Under the pieces are notes generated by a model. The model saw nothing but the letters and a program-made list of their open reading frames with translations, was not told where the DNA came from and did not search any database. The translations under genes and the position numbers were made by a program. Shown in pieces: positions 1-7,334 of a stretch of DNA of 14,405 nucleotides. This DNA comes from Demequinaceae bacterium UBA4004 (GTDB lineage Bacteria; Actinomycetota; Actinomycetes; Actinomycetales; Demequinaceae): positions 2,379 to 16,783 of the forward strand of contig DGBM01000059.1 in NCBI GenBank assembly GCA_002384765.1, written 5' to 3'. Every line of letters starts with the position of its first letter. Within the stretch, counting starts at the first letter, position 1.

Positions 1-1
1 C

Positions 2-445
2 AACCGGCTCTCCGACGTCGACGGTGCGCGGATGCTCGTGGCCCTGGGGACGATCAGCACCCGGGATGCGCTCTGGGAGGACATGAGTCGGGAGAACTCC
101 ACCTCCCACATGGCCATCTGGACCGACCTCACCCGCCGCGGTCCGGACGAGGTCCGCGCGGCGCCGGCCTCCATGCTCGGCTTCGCCAGCTGGCTGCACG
201 GCGACGGCGCCAAGGCCTGGTGCGCTCTGGACCAGGTGCCCGCCGACCGGCCCTACTCCATGGCCGCCATCGTCGCCTCGGTCTTGCAGAACGGCATCCA
301 CCCCCGCGAGTGGGGGCGATACCAGACCCAGATGCGTGACATGGCCGCCGAGCTAGACGAGTCCTTCGTCCCCAAGCCACCCGGCCAGCAGCGCGACATC
401 CCGGGCACGCAGCCCGTCGCCGACCGCCCGGCCCCGGGCCGCTGA
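2..445 (+). CDS. DUF4192 domain protein, C-terminal part (5' end outside window)
   Basis: The frame is open from the first bases, so the true start lies left of the window; 147 residues remain. The visible part matches the C-terminal pattern of DUF4192 proteins: a stretch like WTDLTRRGPDEVRAAPASML, then a Gly/Asp and Trp-Cys segment (HGDGAKAWCALDQ) and a conserved Tyr-Ser region. This family is largely restricted to Actinomycetota and its biochemical role is unknown to me. The last 30 residues are Pro/Gln/Arg-rich and probably disordered. The gene is followed after 11 bases by a small ORF and then a dprA-like remnant, all on the same strand, so it was probably the first visible gene of an operon. 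In my recollection DUF4192 genes occur both in chromosomes and in actinobacterial mobile elements; the second fits the tRNA attachment site at the right end. Confidence 0.75.
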   Translation, partial: NRLSDVDGARMLVALGTISTRDALWEDMSRENSTSHMAIWTDLTRRGPDEVRAAPASMLGFASWLHGDGAKAWCALDQVPADRPYSMAAIVASVLQNGIHPREWGRYQTQMRDMAAELDESFVPKPPGQQRDIPGTQPVADRPAPGR

Positions 446-456
446 GGAGGACCGCG

Positions 457-609
457 ATGAAATACGACGACACCCCGGTGCAGCACAGCGCCTTCGAGCG
501 GCAGCTGCGACGCCTCATCGTGCCCGAGCCCGCGGCCTATGCCCCCGACAAACGCCTGGACGTCATCCAAGACCCCGAGCTCGACCTGCTCTGGGGAGGT
601 CGGGAATGA
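457..609 (+). CDS. Small hypothetical protein, 50 residues
   Basis: This short ORF begins with ATG six bases after a strong Shine-Dalgarno sequence (GAGGAGG, 444-450) that overlaps the stop region of the DUF4192 gene. It ends in an ATGA overlap with the ATG of the dprA-like remnant at 606, a typical sign of translational coupling. The product is soluble and mixed-charge, without a membrane segment or signal peptide. It begins MKYDDTPVQHSAFERQL and ends DLLWGGRE. I do not recognise a family. The ribosome-binding site, the coupling and the G/C-ending codons support a real gene; the function is unknown. It may be a small accessory protein of the mobile element that carries its neighbours. Confidence 0.6.
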   Translation: MKYDDTPVQHSAFERQLRRLIVPEPAAYAPDKRLDVIQDPELDLLWGGRE

Positions 610-852
610 GCACCCACGAACGACTTCGAAGAGGTCGACCGGCTGGCCCGCGTCAAACTGAGTAGCGCCATCGAACCCGGCGACCTCCGCGTCACCAGCC
701 TGGTCAGGGAGCTCGGCGCCGGAACGGTCCTCGACTACCCGAAGAACGCCGGCGAGGTGGAGAACCACTGGGGCTTCGCGCTCGGCCAGGAGTTCGCCTA
801 CGTCGACCCTGGGCAGATCCTCGAGCAGCCGCGCCGAGATCGGCCGACTTGA
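606..852 (+). pseudogene. dprA: DprA-like N-terminal remnant, frameshifted and truncated
   Basis: An ATG at 606 overlaps the previous stop. Four codons later one extra base (the G near 618) breaks the frame. Skipping it gives about 81 residues with a pattern typical of the start of actinobacterial DprA proteins: EEVDRLARVKLSSAIEPGD, then a helix with LVRELGAG, then HWGFALGQE and VDPGQILEQ. DprA binds single-stranded DNA and loads RecA during uptake of DNA, and mobile elements also carry copies. A full DprA has roughly 300 residues or more. Here the similarity stops at a TGA at 850-852, before the Rossmann-like domain, and the following DNA does not continue it in any frame I tried. The gene was therefore cut, probably when the restriction block to its right was inserted. 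The assignment rests on N-terminal pattern only, so the family is moderately sure and the broken state more so. Confidence 0.5.
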
Positions 853-861
853 CACGGCGGC

Positions 862-975
862 TCACCCGATCGCGAATGTGAGGTTCATAGCTTCCTGAGC
901 GACCGCGTTCGACAAGCCGCGTCTGTGTAGTTCTTCGGCGTGCTGCGCGGTCGTGAGCGGCGCCCGGTGTCCCGC
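862..975 (-). other. Possible reverse-strand protein remnant
   Basis: The 240-base gap between the dprA remnant and mod holds no + strand gene. On the - strand, a frame ending at 862 reads HRAPLTTAQHAEELHRRGLS followed by NAVAQEAMNLTFAIG, which looks more protein-like (helical, few Arg/Pro runs) than a random high-G+C frame. The codons further upstream become Arg/Ser-rich and overlap the mod start, so only the last 35-40 residues could be genuine. I do not recognise the family. It may be the tail of a gene destroyed by the insertion, or a chance frame. Confidence 0.2.
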
Positions 976-1099
976 GTGACACCCTGGTGCGCTGCGCTCC
1001 CGGTCGGCGATGGGTGGTTCGCTGGTTCGCGGCCCAATGTCCCCCCTGTCACCTAGCATGCAGATTGCTCTCCGCGGCAGACTCTGGAAGGAACTCAAC

Positions 1100-3099
1100 A
1101 TGGCGCTCGACCTCTCCCAGGAGGATCGCCGGCTCATCGCCGATACGCTGATCAGAGAGGGTTCACTCCCAGCCGAGTTCCGTGACTTGCTATTCCCCGA
1201 GACTCGCCGCGAGGCGACTCTTACTTATGCCGGGAAGGGCCGGAAAGAAGACGTCCTGGCTGAAACCATGGCGGTGCCGTTGCAGGCCATCCGGCAGTTC
1301 GGGAACGTCAGACCATCGGAATGGTCGAACTCCCTGATCTTCGGAGACAACTTGCAGGCGCTGAAGACGCTCCTGCACCAGAAGCAACGTGGAGAGCTGC
1401 GCAACGCAGCAGGTGACCCCGGCGTTCAACTCATCTATATTGACCCGCCCTTCGCTTCAAAGCGCGATTTTGGCGGCAAGCAGGGTGAGGTGGCGTATCA
1501 GGACAAAGTGATTGGAGCGGATTTCCTCGAGTTCCTGCGACGGCGACTCATCCTGCTCCGTGAATTGCTTTCTGACACCGGTTCGATATTCATCCACCTC
1601 GACGCAAAGAAGGGGCACTATGTCAAGGTCCTTCTGGACGAGGTGTTCGGAGAACAGAACTTCAGAAACGAAATCATCTGGCACTATTACAACAAGATGC
1701 AGGGAAACATCAACCGATTCGCATCGAATCATGATGTGATCTTCTGGTACACCAAGAGCGCCGACTATACCTTCACTCAGCAGCGAGAGGTGAGAGTCGA
1801 GGGACCCACCCAGCAGATCAAGCGGGTCTGGGATAAGGAGGGTAAGAAACTGGTCAACGCCAAGGGGCCGGACGGAAAAGTCCTCTATCAAACGTCCGAA
1901 GAAAAGACGGTGGACGACGTATGGCGCCTTTCAATGCTGCAACCTGCAGACAAATCCCAAAACCTCCGATATCCGACGCAGAAGCCTGAGAGCATCGCGG
2001 CTCGGATCATTTCGGCGGCGTCCGCCGAGGGGGACGTGGTGCTCGATGCATTCGCCGGGGCGGAACCACCCTGGCCGTCGCTGAGAAGCTCGGTAGACGT
2101 TGGATAGGGATCGATTGTGGAAAATTGGCAATCTACACTATTCAGAAGCGGATGCTGACTCTCAAGCGCGAGATTGGGAATAAGGGGCGCAAGCTCAATC
2201 CAAAGCCGTTCGTCCTCTTCAATGCGGGCCTCTATGACTTCGCTTCACTGTCCCGTTTGGATTGGGAAGACTGGCGCTTCTTCGGGCTACACCTGTTTGG
2301 CTGCGAGGATTCGCCGCATCGAGTTTCGGGGATTCAGTTCGACGGGTTCCGGGCGGGAGCTGACGTCCTGGTATTCAATCACCTACAGCGAGATGGTGTG
2401 GTCCTAGACCGAGGCTTCGTCGATAACCTTCACGCGCGCGTGGGCCAGCGAGTGGGTGACACTGTCTTCATCATCGCTCCGGCTGCGTCCGTGACGTTCC
2501 TGGAGGACTATATCGACCTAGAGGACACCCGGTACTACGTACTGAGGATCCCGTACTCGATAATCAACGAACTGCACGCTCACCCATTCGAAGCCCTGGA
2601 GCAACCACTTCGGGAGGAAGACGTAAACCGAACCGTGAACGCGGTGGGATTCGACTTCATGAAGCAACCGAAGGTCCGCACCATCTACGGAACCAAAGGT
2701 AGAGGCGAGACGCGCCGGTTCCGGATTGAGTTGGAGGAGTTCCGCAGCGAGGCCCTAGCCCGCGGAGTAGCGACGAAAGAGAACTTGGAAACGCTGGCCG
2801 CCGTTCTCATTGACAAGGACTATGCCAACGCCAGCGAAGAGGGCCCCGTCGAGCCGTTCGTCCTGGACGAGGTGCACTATGCGGAGGACCTCGCCGCGAA
2901 GGAGTGGGTCATCGAACTGCGCCCCGAGGACGTCGGTGAACAGTTGATGGTCATCTATCTCGATATCTACGGCAATGAATACACGGAAGTGAAGAGCCGC
3001 AGCGACTTCAGCGCTGCGCCCAAGGGTCGCACGTCAGCCAAGACGGCCAAAGGGACACGAACTCCGGCGACCACAGGTAGGGGAGGGGACCGACGGTGA
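1100..3099 (+). pseudogene. mod: Type III restriction-modification methyltransferase Mod, one-base frameshift
   Basis: This is a DNA adenine N6-methyltransferase of the beta class, the modification and target-recognition subunit of a type III system. It would methylate one strand of a short asymmetric site and guide Res. The start at 1100 follows GGAAGGA (1086-1092) with good spacing; upstream in-frame ATGs lack such a site. Catalytic motif IV is D115-P-P-F118 and the target-recognition region follows. Motif I (FAGxGTT) is C-terminal to motif IV, as in this class, at about residues 318-324. The reading frame breaks exactly there: after codon 2057 one base is missing near 2061, and the sequence continues in the next frame as GTTLAVAEKLGRRWIG to the stop at 3099. 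The repaired protein has 666 residues, usual for Mod. The last four bases overlap the GTG of res. As read, translation stops at 2107 and leaves a protein without an AdoMet site. The codon use is less G/C-rich than that of the flanks. Confidence 0.85.
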
Positions 3100-5615
3100 C
3101 GCCGAGCACGGTAGAGGTCAACGTTCGAGGGCAGGTCTTCGAGACGGGTCAGTTGGTCCTCAATGTGAGTGAGTCCATCGATCCTTCGGCCATGGATCTT
3201 TCCTCGTACGGTCGATTCATCGATGCGCTGTGCGGCGACCGGTCTTATCAGAAGAAGGCAATTGAAACGGGCGTCCGCTACTTGGTCGGACGGCAGTATG
3301 CCGACTTGGCGGCGCTTATCGCGGAGAACTTCGCCAGTCGGCAGGAACTCCGCTCAGCGTATGGAGACGTCTCTGAGATTGAGGCGAACTCCTTGTTCTT
3401 GGACAAGCTCGCCGCCACCATAGATCTGGCAACCGGCACGGGGAAGAGCTATGTGCTCTACGGAGTTGCGGCGATCCTCCTAGCAGAAGGCGTGGTCGAC
3501 CGGGTACTCGTTCTCTGTCCGTCATTGACCATCGAGGCTGGACTCTTGGAGAAGTTTCGCGCGCTAGCAGCCGACGAGACTCTCCGAGCACTGATGCCGG
3601 AAGAGGCGGTCTTGCTCGCACCGTCAGTAATCACTGGCGGTGAATCGATCGTGGCGGGGTCAATTTGCGTCGAAAACTACCACTCAGCGCTCGACAATTC
3701 GCGCTCCTCTCTGCGGCCGTCCCTTTCAGGTCATGGGCGCACGACGCTTGTACTGAATGATGAGGCGCATCATCTGCGCACCGGCGGTGCAGACATCAAG
3801 AAGTGGACGGAGTTTGTCGCTGATCCCGAGTTGGACTTCCGCCTCGTCTTGGGAATGTCAGGCACGTGCTACAACGGAGACTCGTACTTTGGGGACGTGA
3901 TCTATCGGTACTCGCTTCGACAGGCGATCGAAGATGGGTACGTGAAGACCGTGGAGTACGTGACCGAAGACAGCCCAGGAGGTAAGGCCGAAAAGTTTCA
4001 GAAGATCTATGACAACCACCTGCAGAACCGCAGTGAACGATATCGGCTGATCAAGCCATTGACTCTCCTGGTGACTCGCGACATCGCGGCATGCAAGCGC
4101 TTGGAGACAGAACTAGTTACCTTCGTTGCGGACGCTGAGGGCATTTCGCCCGAAGAGGCAGGCACTAAGGTGCTGGCAGTCACTTCAGACCCGGCCCACC
4201 GCAGAAACTTGGCCGCCTTGCCAGCTGTGGACACCAGGGAAAGCCCTGTGGAATGGATCGTCTCAGTCAGCATGCTGACAGAAGGCTGGGACGTGAAGAA
4301 CGTGTGTCAGGTCGTGCCGCATGAGGAGCGAGCGTTCTCAAGCAAGCTTCTCATTGCACAGGTTCTGGGGCGGGGACTCCGTGTTCCCGACGTGTACAAG
4401 GGCGAGCGGCCCGTCCTCATCGTCTACAACCATGACGCCTGGTCCAGCCGCATAGCCCACCTCGTGGACGAGGTGCTTGAAATCGAGTCGCGTCTGACGT
4501 CGATGGTGATTGAGAAGAGCGAGGACTACAACTTCACCATCCACTCGATCGATTACTTGCAGCACCAGGAAGTTGAGACTTACGAGCAAGAGGGTGAGTA
4601 CGACTTCAGCAAGGGATGGGTCTCTCTTGCCTCTCAGGTCTCAGAGCTTGAACGCGAGACCGTCTATCAGCGCGTACTCGGGCAGGGAACAAGAACTAAA
4701 AGGACCCGAGTCCGCTATCAGATGCACACAGTGGATGAAGTTGTCGACCACATTCATCGGAAGTTTAAAGCCATCGATCTGGAGGAGGGAACCACTTATG
4801 CGGACACTTACACCGTGGTTTGGCTCCAAGACTTGGTCCGTGCGTCCTTGGCCCGAGTCGGAGAAGTACGCGATCTCGTAAGCGAGGAGAACAGGCAGCG
4901 CCTGCTCGCGTCCTTTGGTGTGATACACCGCCAGCGCGCGCAGACAGTTCGGTATGTTACTTCTCCAGAGTCCCTGACGACCGTCCAAACAACCGACCGG
5001 CCGCGGGATAGTGTCGGGGTAGGTGCACTGCGCAGGGGAGAGATCACGCTCTTTCTCGACGAGTACGGCGAGCGCTCTGCGAACGCGCGTGATGCCGCTG
5101 TCGTACAGCGAGTCCTGGACGACGAGTCGTTGCCTCGTTCGGCGGTTGAGGTAGTACGAAACAAGTACAATTTCCGGACGCCGCTGAACGTAGTCCTCGC
5201 GGATCATCGCCCCGAGCGGCAGTTCGTACGCGGACTTATCAAGCAAGAGAACGCCGCAGTTCTATCAGGTTGGATCAAGAGCACCGATCAAGGATTCTAC
5301 CCGATTGAGTATGCATGGAAGCGGGGCGCGCAATTCAAGCGCGGCTCGTTCAACCCGGACTTCTTCCTAGCCATGCCTGGAAAGGTCCTCGCCATCGAGA
5401 TCAAAGAAGATGCTGAGATCCAGAGTCCGTCAGCGGAAAATCGGGCCAAGTACAAGGCAGCAGTGGACCATTTTGCGCTAGTAGATGAGCGGGCGGACGG
5501 GACGGACTATGAGTTCCACTTCCTGGCCCCCCAAGACTTCGACACCTTCTTTCAGTTTCTCCGTGAGGGCCGCGGTCGCTACGTCTCGTCGCTCGACGCG
5601 GCATTGGGCGACTGA
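3096..5615 (+). CDS. res: Type III restriction endonuclease Res subunit (DEAD-like helicase + PD-(D/E)xK nuclease)
   Basis: Res uses ATP to communicate along DNA between unmethylated sites and cuts beside them; it works only in complex with Mod. The start is a GTG overlapping the mod stop by four bases, with a G-rich ribosome-binding site (about 3080-3090), so the two are translationally coupled. The 839 residues show the helicase Walker A TGTGKS (K117), the Walker B box D222-E-A-H225, a GMSGT motif III near residue 254, and a motif VI region with QVLGRGLRVP at about 421-430. The C-terminal nuclease has P754-D755 and E768-I-K770. All catalytic residues I looked for are present, so this gene looks intact although its partner mod is frameshifted. 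Without Mod it should be unable to recognise sites. The G+C is visibly lower than in the island's other genes, suggesting that the pair arrived together from another source. Confidence 0.9.
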   Translation: MTPSTVEVNVRGQVFETGQLVLNVSESIDPSAMDLSSYGRFIDALCGDRSYQKKAIETGVRYLVGRQYADLAALIAENFASRQELRSAYGDVSEIEANSLFLDKLAATIDLATGTGKSYVLYGVAAILLAEGVVDRVLVLCPSLTIEAGLLEKFRALAADETLRALMPEEAVLLAPSVITGGESIVAGSICVENYHSALDNSRSSLRPSLSGHGRTTLVLNDEAHHLRTGGADIKKWTEFVADPELDFRLVLGMSGTCYNGDSYFGDVIYRYSLRQAIEDGYVKTVEYVTEDSPGGKAEKFQKIYDNHLQNRSERYRLIKPLTLLVTRDIAACKRLETELVTFVADAEGISPEEAGTKVLAVTSDPAHRRNLAALPAVDTRESPVEWIVSVSMLTEGWDVKNVCQVVPHEERAFSSKLLIAQVLGRGLRVPDVYKGERPVLIVYNHDAWSSRIAHLVDEVLEIESRLTSMVIEKSEDYNFTIHSIDYLQHQEVETYEQEGEYDFSKGWVSLASQVSELERETVYQRVLGQGTRTKRTRVRYQMHTVDEVVDHIHRKFKAIDLEEGTTYADTYTVVWLQDLVRASLARVGEVRDLVSEENRQRLLASFGVIHRQRAQTVRYVTSPESLTTVQTTDRPRDSVGVGALRRGEITLFLDEYGERSANARDAAVVQRVLDDESLPRSAVEVVRNKYNFRTPLNVVLADHRPERQFVRGLIKQENAAVLSGWIKSTDQGFYPIEYAWKRGAQFKRGSFNPDFFLAMPGKVLAIEIKEDAEIQSPSAENRAKYKAAVDHFALVDERADGTDYEFHFLAPQDFDTFFQFLREGRGRYVSSLDAALGD

Positions 5616-5685
5616 GGCGCCCGAAGAGTTTCAGATTGCGGCAGAAGTGCTCTGGTGACGCCCTGAAGGCGAGTGGACGACGCCG

Positions 5686-5901
5686 TCAGCTGTGACGCGG
5701 CCGTACGTGCTCCTGACCGTACCCACTCATGTACGCGCACGGCTTCACGTTGCCACCCCCGTCGGCCCACACCACGTAGGCCCCCCAATGGCCCTGGATC
5801 GTGCGCCAGTCAAGGGGGATGCCAGTGGCCGACCCCGTCGAGGCGCCAGTCACATTCACCGTGCAGGCGTGGGATGGGACGGGGCAGCGCTGCCACGTCA
5901 T
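5686..5901 (-). CDS. Possible small secreted-type protein or remnant, about 71 residues
   Basis: Reading the - strand from the ATG at 5901 gives MTWQRCPVPSHACTVNV, then a Gly/Ser/Thr stretch, then PLDWRTIQGHWGAYVVWADG and an ending with KPCAYMSGYGQEH. It is rich in Trp, Tyr, Gly and three Cys, and most third codon positions are G or C, unlike the Arg-rich shadow frames around it. That composition resembles a piece of an extracellular domain. There is no good Shine-Dalgarno sequence and no signal peptide, so it may be the 3' remnant of a longer gene. The + strand frame in the same place (from about 5822) is an alternative. I do not recognise the family. Confidence 0.3.
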   Translation of the reverse strand: MTWQRCPVPSHACTVNVTGASTGSATGIPLDWRTIQGHWGAYVVWADGGGNVKPCAYMSGYGQEHVRPRHS

Positions 5902-6157
5902 GCCAAAGCGCGTCTGGTCTTTCAAGAATGAAACACAGTTCGAAGAAGGAGTTCGGCGAGCCATTCGCGGGAGTCCTGTCCCGTCTGCCAGGCGCGCGTC
6001 GGGAGAACATTCCCTACTGGCTCAAGCGCGCCTCCGGCGCGGCGTGCTCCGCTCCGCGGTGACCCCGCGCTCCGGACTGCGGCGCTGGCGCGCCGGTCCC
6101 TACGCGCACCGCGCCCGCTGCACGCGCGAAACGAGACCAATCGGGAGCCGCCCCAGT

Positions 6158-6163
6158 TAGCCT
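6158..6163 (+). promoter_or_regulatory. Possible -10 box for a leaderless mrr transcript
   Basis: The hexamer TAGCCT lies six bases before the mrr ATG, and no Shine-Dalgarno sequence sits at a usable distance. In actinobacteria many genes are transcribed from the start codon itself, with a TANNNT box at just this distance. No convincing -35 box is seen, so this is only a suggestion. Confidence 0.25.
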
Positions 6164-6169
6164 CGCTCC

Positions 6170-7096
6170 ATGCCCGTGCCCACGTACGAAGAGTTCATGC
6201 GACCCGTGCTAGAACTGCTCGACCAGGAGGGTCCGCTCTCCGCTCGTGACCTTCGGGCACGCGCCGCCGACCTCTGCAACCTCACGGCCGAGGACCATGC
6301 AGCCACAATCCCCAGTGGGGCCACTCTCTACGGAAACAGGGTCAACTGGGCGGTCACCTACCTCGTGCAAGCGGGCGCGATCAAACGACCCAAACGCGCT
6401 ACGGCCGAGATCACTGACCGCGGACGCGAGCTCCTCGCCAAGCAGGACGGCCCAGTCAACTCGGCGGCCCTTATGCAGTTCCCTGAGTTCGTTGCCTTCA
6501 AGACGAAGAAGCGACCCACGGCCGCACCTACGACGAACGCCGGCAAGGGAAGTGCCACAGCGACTGCCCCTCTGCCGCTCACGCCCGACGAGGTCATCGG
6601 GCAAGCCCTCGACGACGCACACAGCGCACTCAAGGCCGAACTGCTCGCTCGTCTAGTGAACCTCGACCCCAAGGCCTTCGAGCTTCTGGTGCTTCGGCTC
6701 CTCGAGGCAATGGAGTACGGGGCCTCGGGCAAGATCGAGTCCACGCCACAATCCGGTGACGCAGGAATCGACGGAATCATCAGCCAAGACCCCTTGGGCC
6801 TCGACCGCATCTACGTCCAGGCCAAGCGATACGCCCCGGACAAGCCAGTCGGCCGGCCAGCCATGCAGAATTTCGTCGGCGCTCTCCATGGGCAGCAAGC
6901 TGACCGCGGCGTCTTCATGACGACGAGCTCCTTCACCAAGGAGGCGCTGCAGTACGCGGGCCAAGTCGGCGTACGAGTCATTCCCATCGATGGTCAACAG
7001 GTCACCGACCTGATGCTCAAGCACCGCGTGGGAGTCCAGCCCAACCTCACCGCAGTCCTTCTCGGACTCGACGAAGATTTCTTCGAGCAGCTTTGA
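6170..7096 (+). CDS. mrr: Mrr-family type IV restriction endonuclease
   Basis: Mrr cleaves DNA that carries foreign methylation. The 308 residues have the two expected parts. An N-terminal winged-helix (Mrr_N) domain covers about residues 1-100: it starts VPTYEEFMRPVLELL and contains an NRVNWAVTYLVQAG segment and an ITDRGREL wing. After an Ala/Thr/Pro-rich linker (about 115-145), the Mrr catalytic domain follows from about 160. It has FELLVLRLLEAMEYG, then GDAGIDG with D197 and D201, then VQAKRY with Q217 and K219. The D-(Q/E)-x-K arrangement with Gln replacing Glu is usual for Mrr. The length is normal and nothing looks broken. The gene stands alone between two gene-poor gaps, on the same strand as the other defence genes. 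A type III Mod two genes away is notable, because some type III methylation is known to provoke E. coli Mrr. Confidence 0.92.
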   Translation: MPVPTYEEFMRPVLELLDQEGPLSARDLRARAADLCNLTAEDHAATIPSGATLYGNRVNWAVTYLVQAGAIKRPKRATAEITDRGRELLAKQDGPVNSAALMQFPEFVAFKTKKRPTAAPTTNAGKGSATATAPLPLTPDEVIGQALDDAHSALKAELLARLVNLDPKAFELLVLRLLEAMEYGASGKIESTPQSGDAGIDGIISQDPLGLDRIYVQAKRYAPDKPVGRPAMQNFVGALHGQQADRGVFMTTSSFTKEALQYAGQVGVRVIPIDGQQVTDLMLKHRVGVQPNLTAVLLGLDEDFFEQL

Positions 7097-7334
7097 CCGG
7101 AGCCACTCAGCGCCGAGCCGCCGACCCGATCCCTGATCATCCGCACGACGCCGCCTGGCATTAGCCGCTGTGCGTCGCTGCGCGATGGCCTCCGGCCGCC
7201 CTTGACCCCGGATGCCGCCGAGCAAGTGGGCTCGCTATCAGGTAAAGCACACACGAGCCGGGCTCTCGTCCGAGCGAACGTCTGTGGATGTCAGTCGGCG
7301 TTACTACAGTCGGAGTCCAGCGAAGGGACATCCG

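Larger units (their letters stand above)
5616..6169. other. 554-base stretch without a confident gene
   Basis: Between res and mrr no frame has both a good start and convincing protein character over most of the length. The best candidate is the short - strand frame listed separately (5686-5901). The part from about 5980 to 6169 is very G+C-rich, and its frames translate into Arg/Ala/Ser-rich nonsense on both strands. I see no tRNA, no clear intrinsic terminator after res and no repeat of note. Confidence 0.5.

Noticed and set aside
2040..2130. Phase-variable switch in mod
   Set aside because: Type III mod genes can be phase-variable through long simple repeats, but here there is only a run of four G's, so a simple indel is more likely.
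2125..3099. Second half of mod as a separate gene started by TTG
   Set aside because: The translation continues motif I and the C-terminal part of Mod without a gap, and no ribosome-binding site precedes the TTG.
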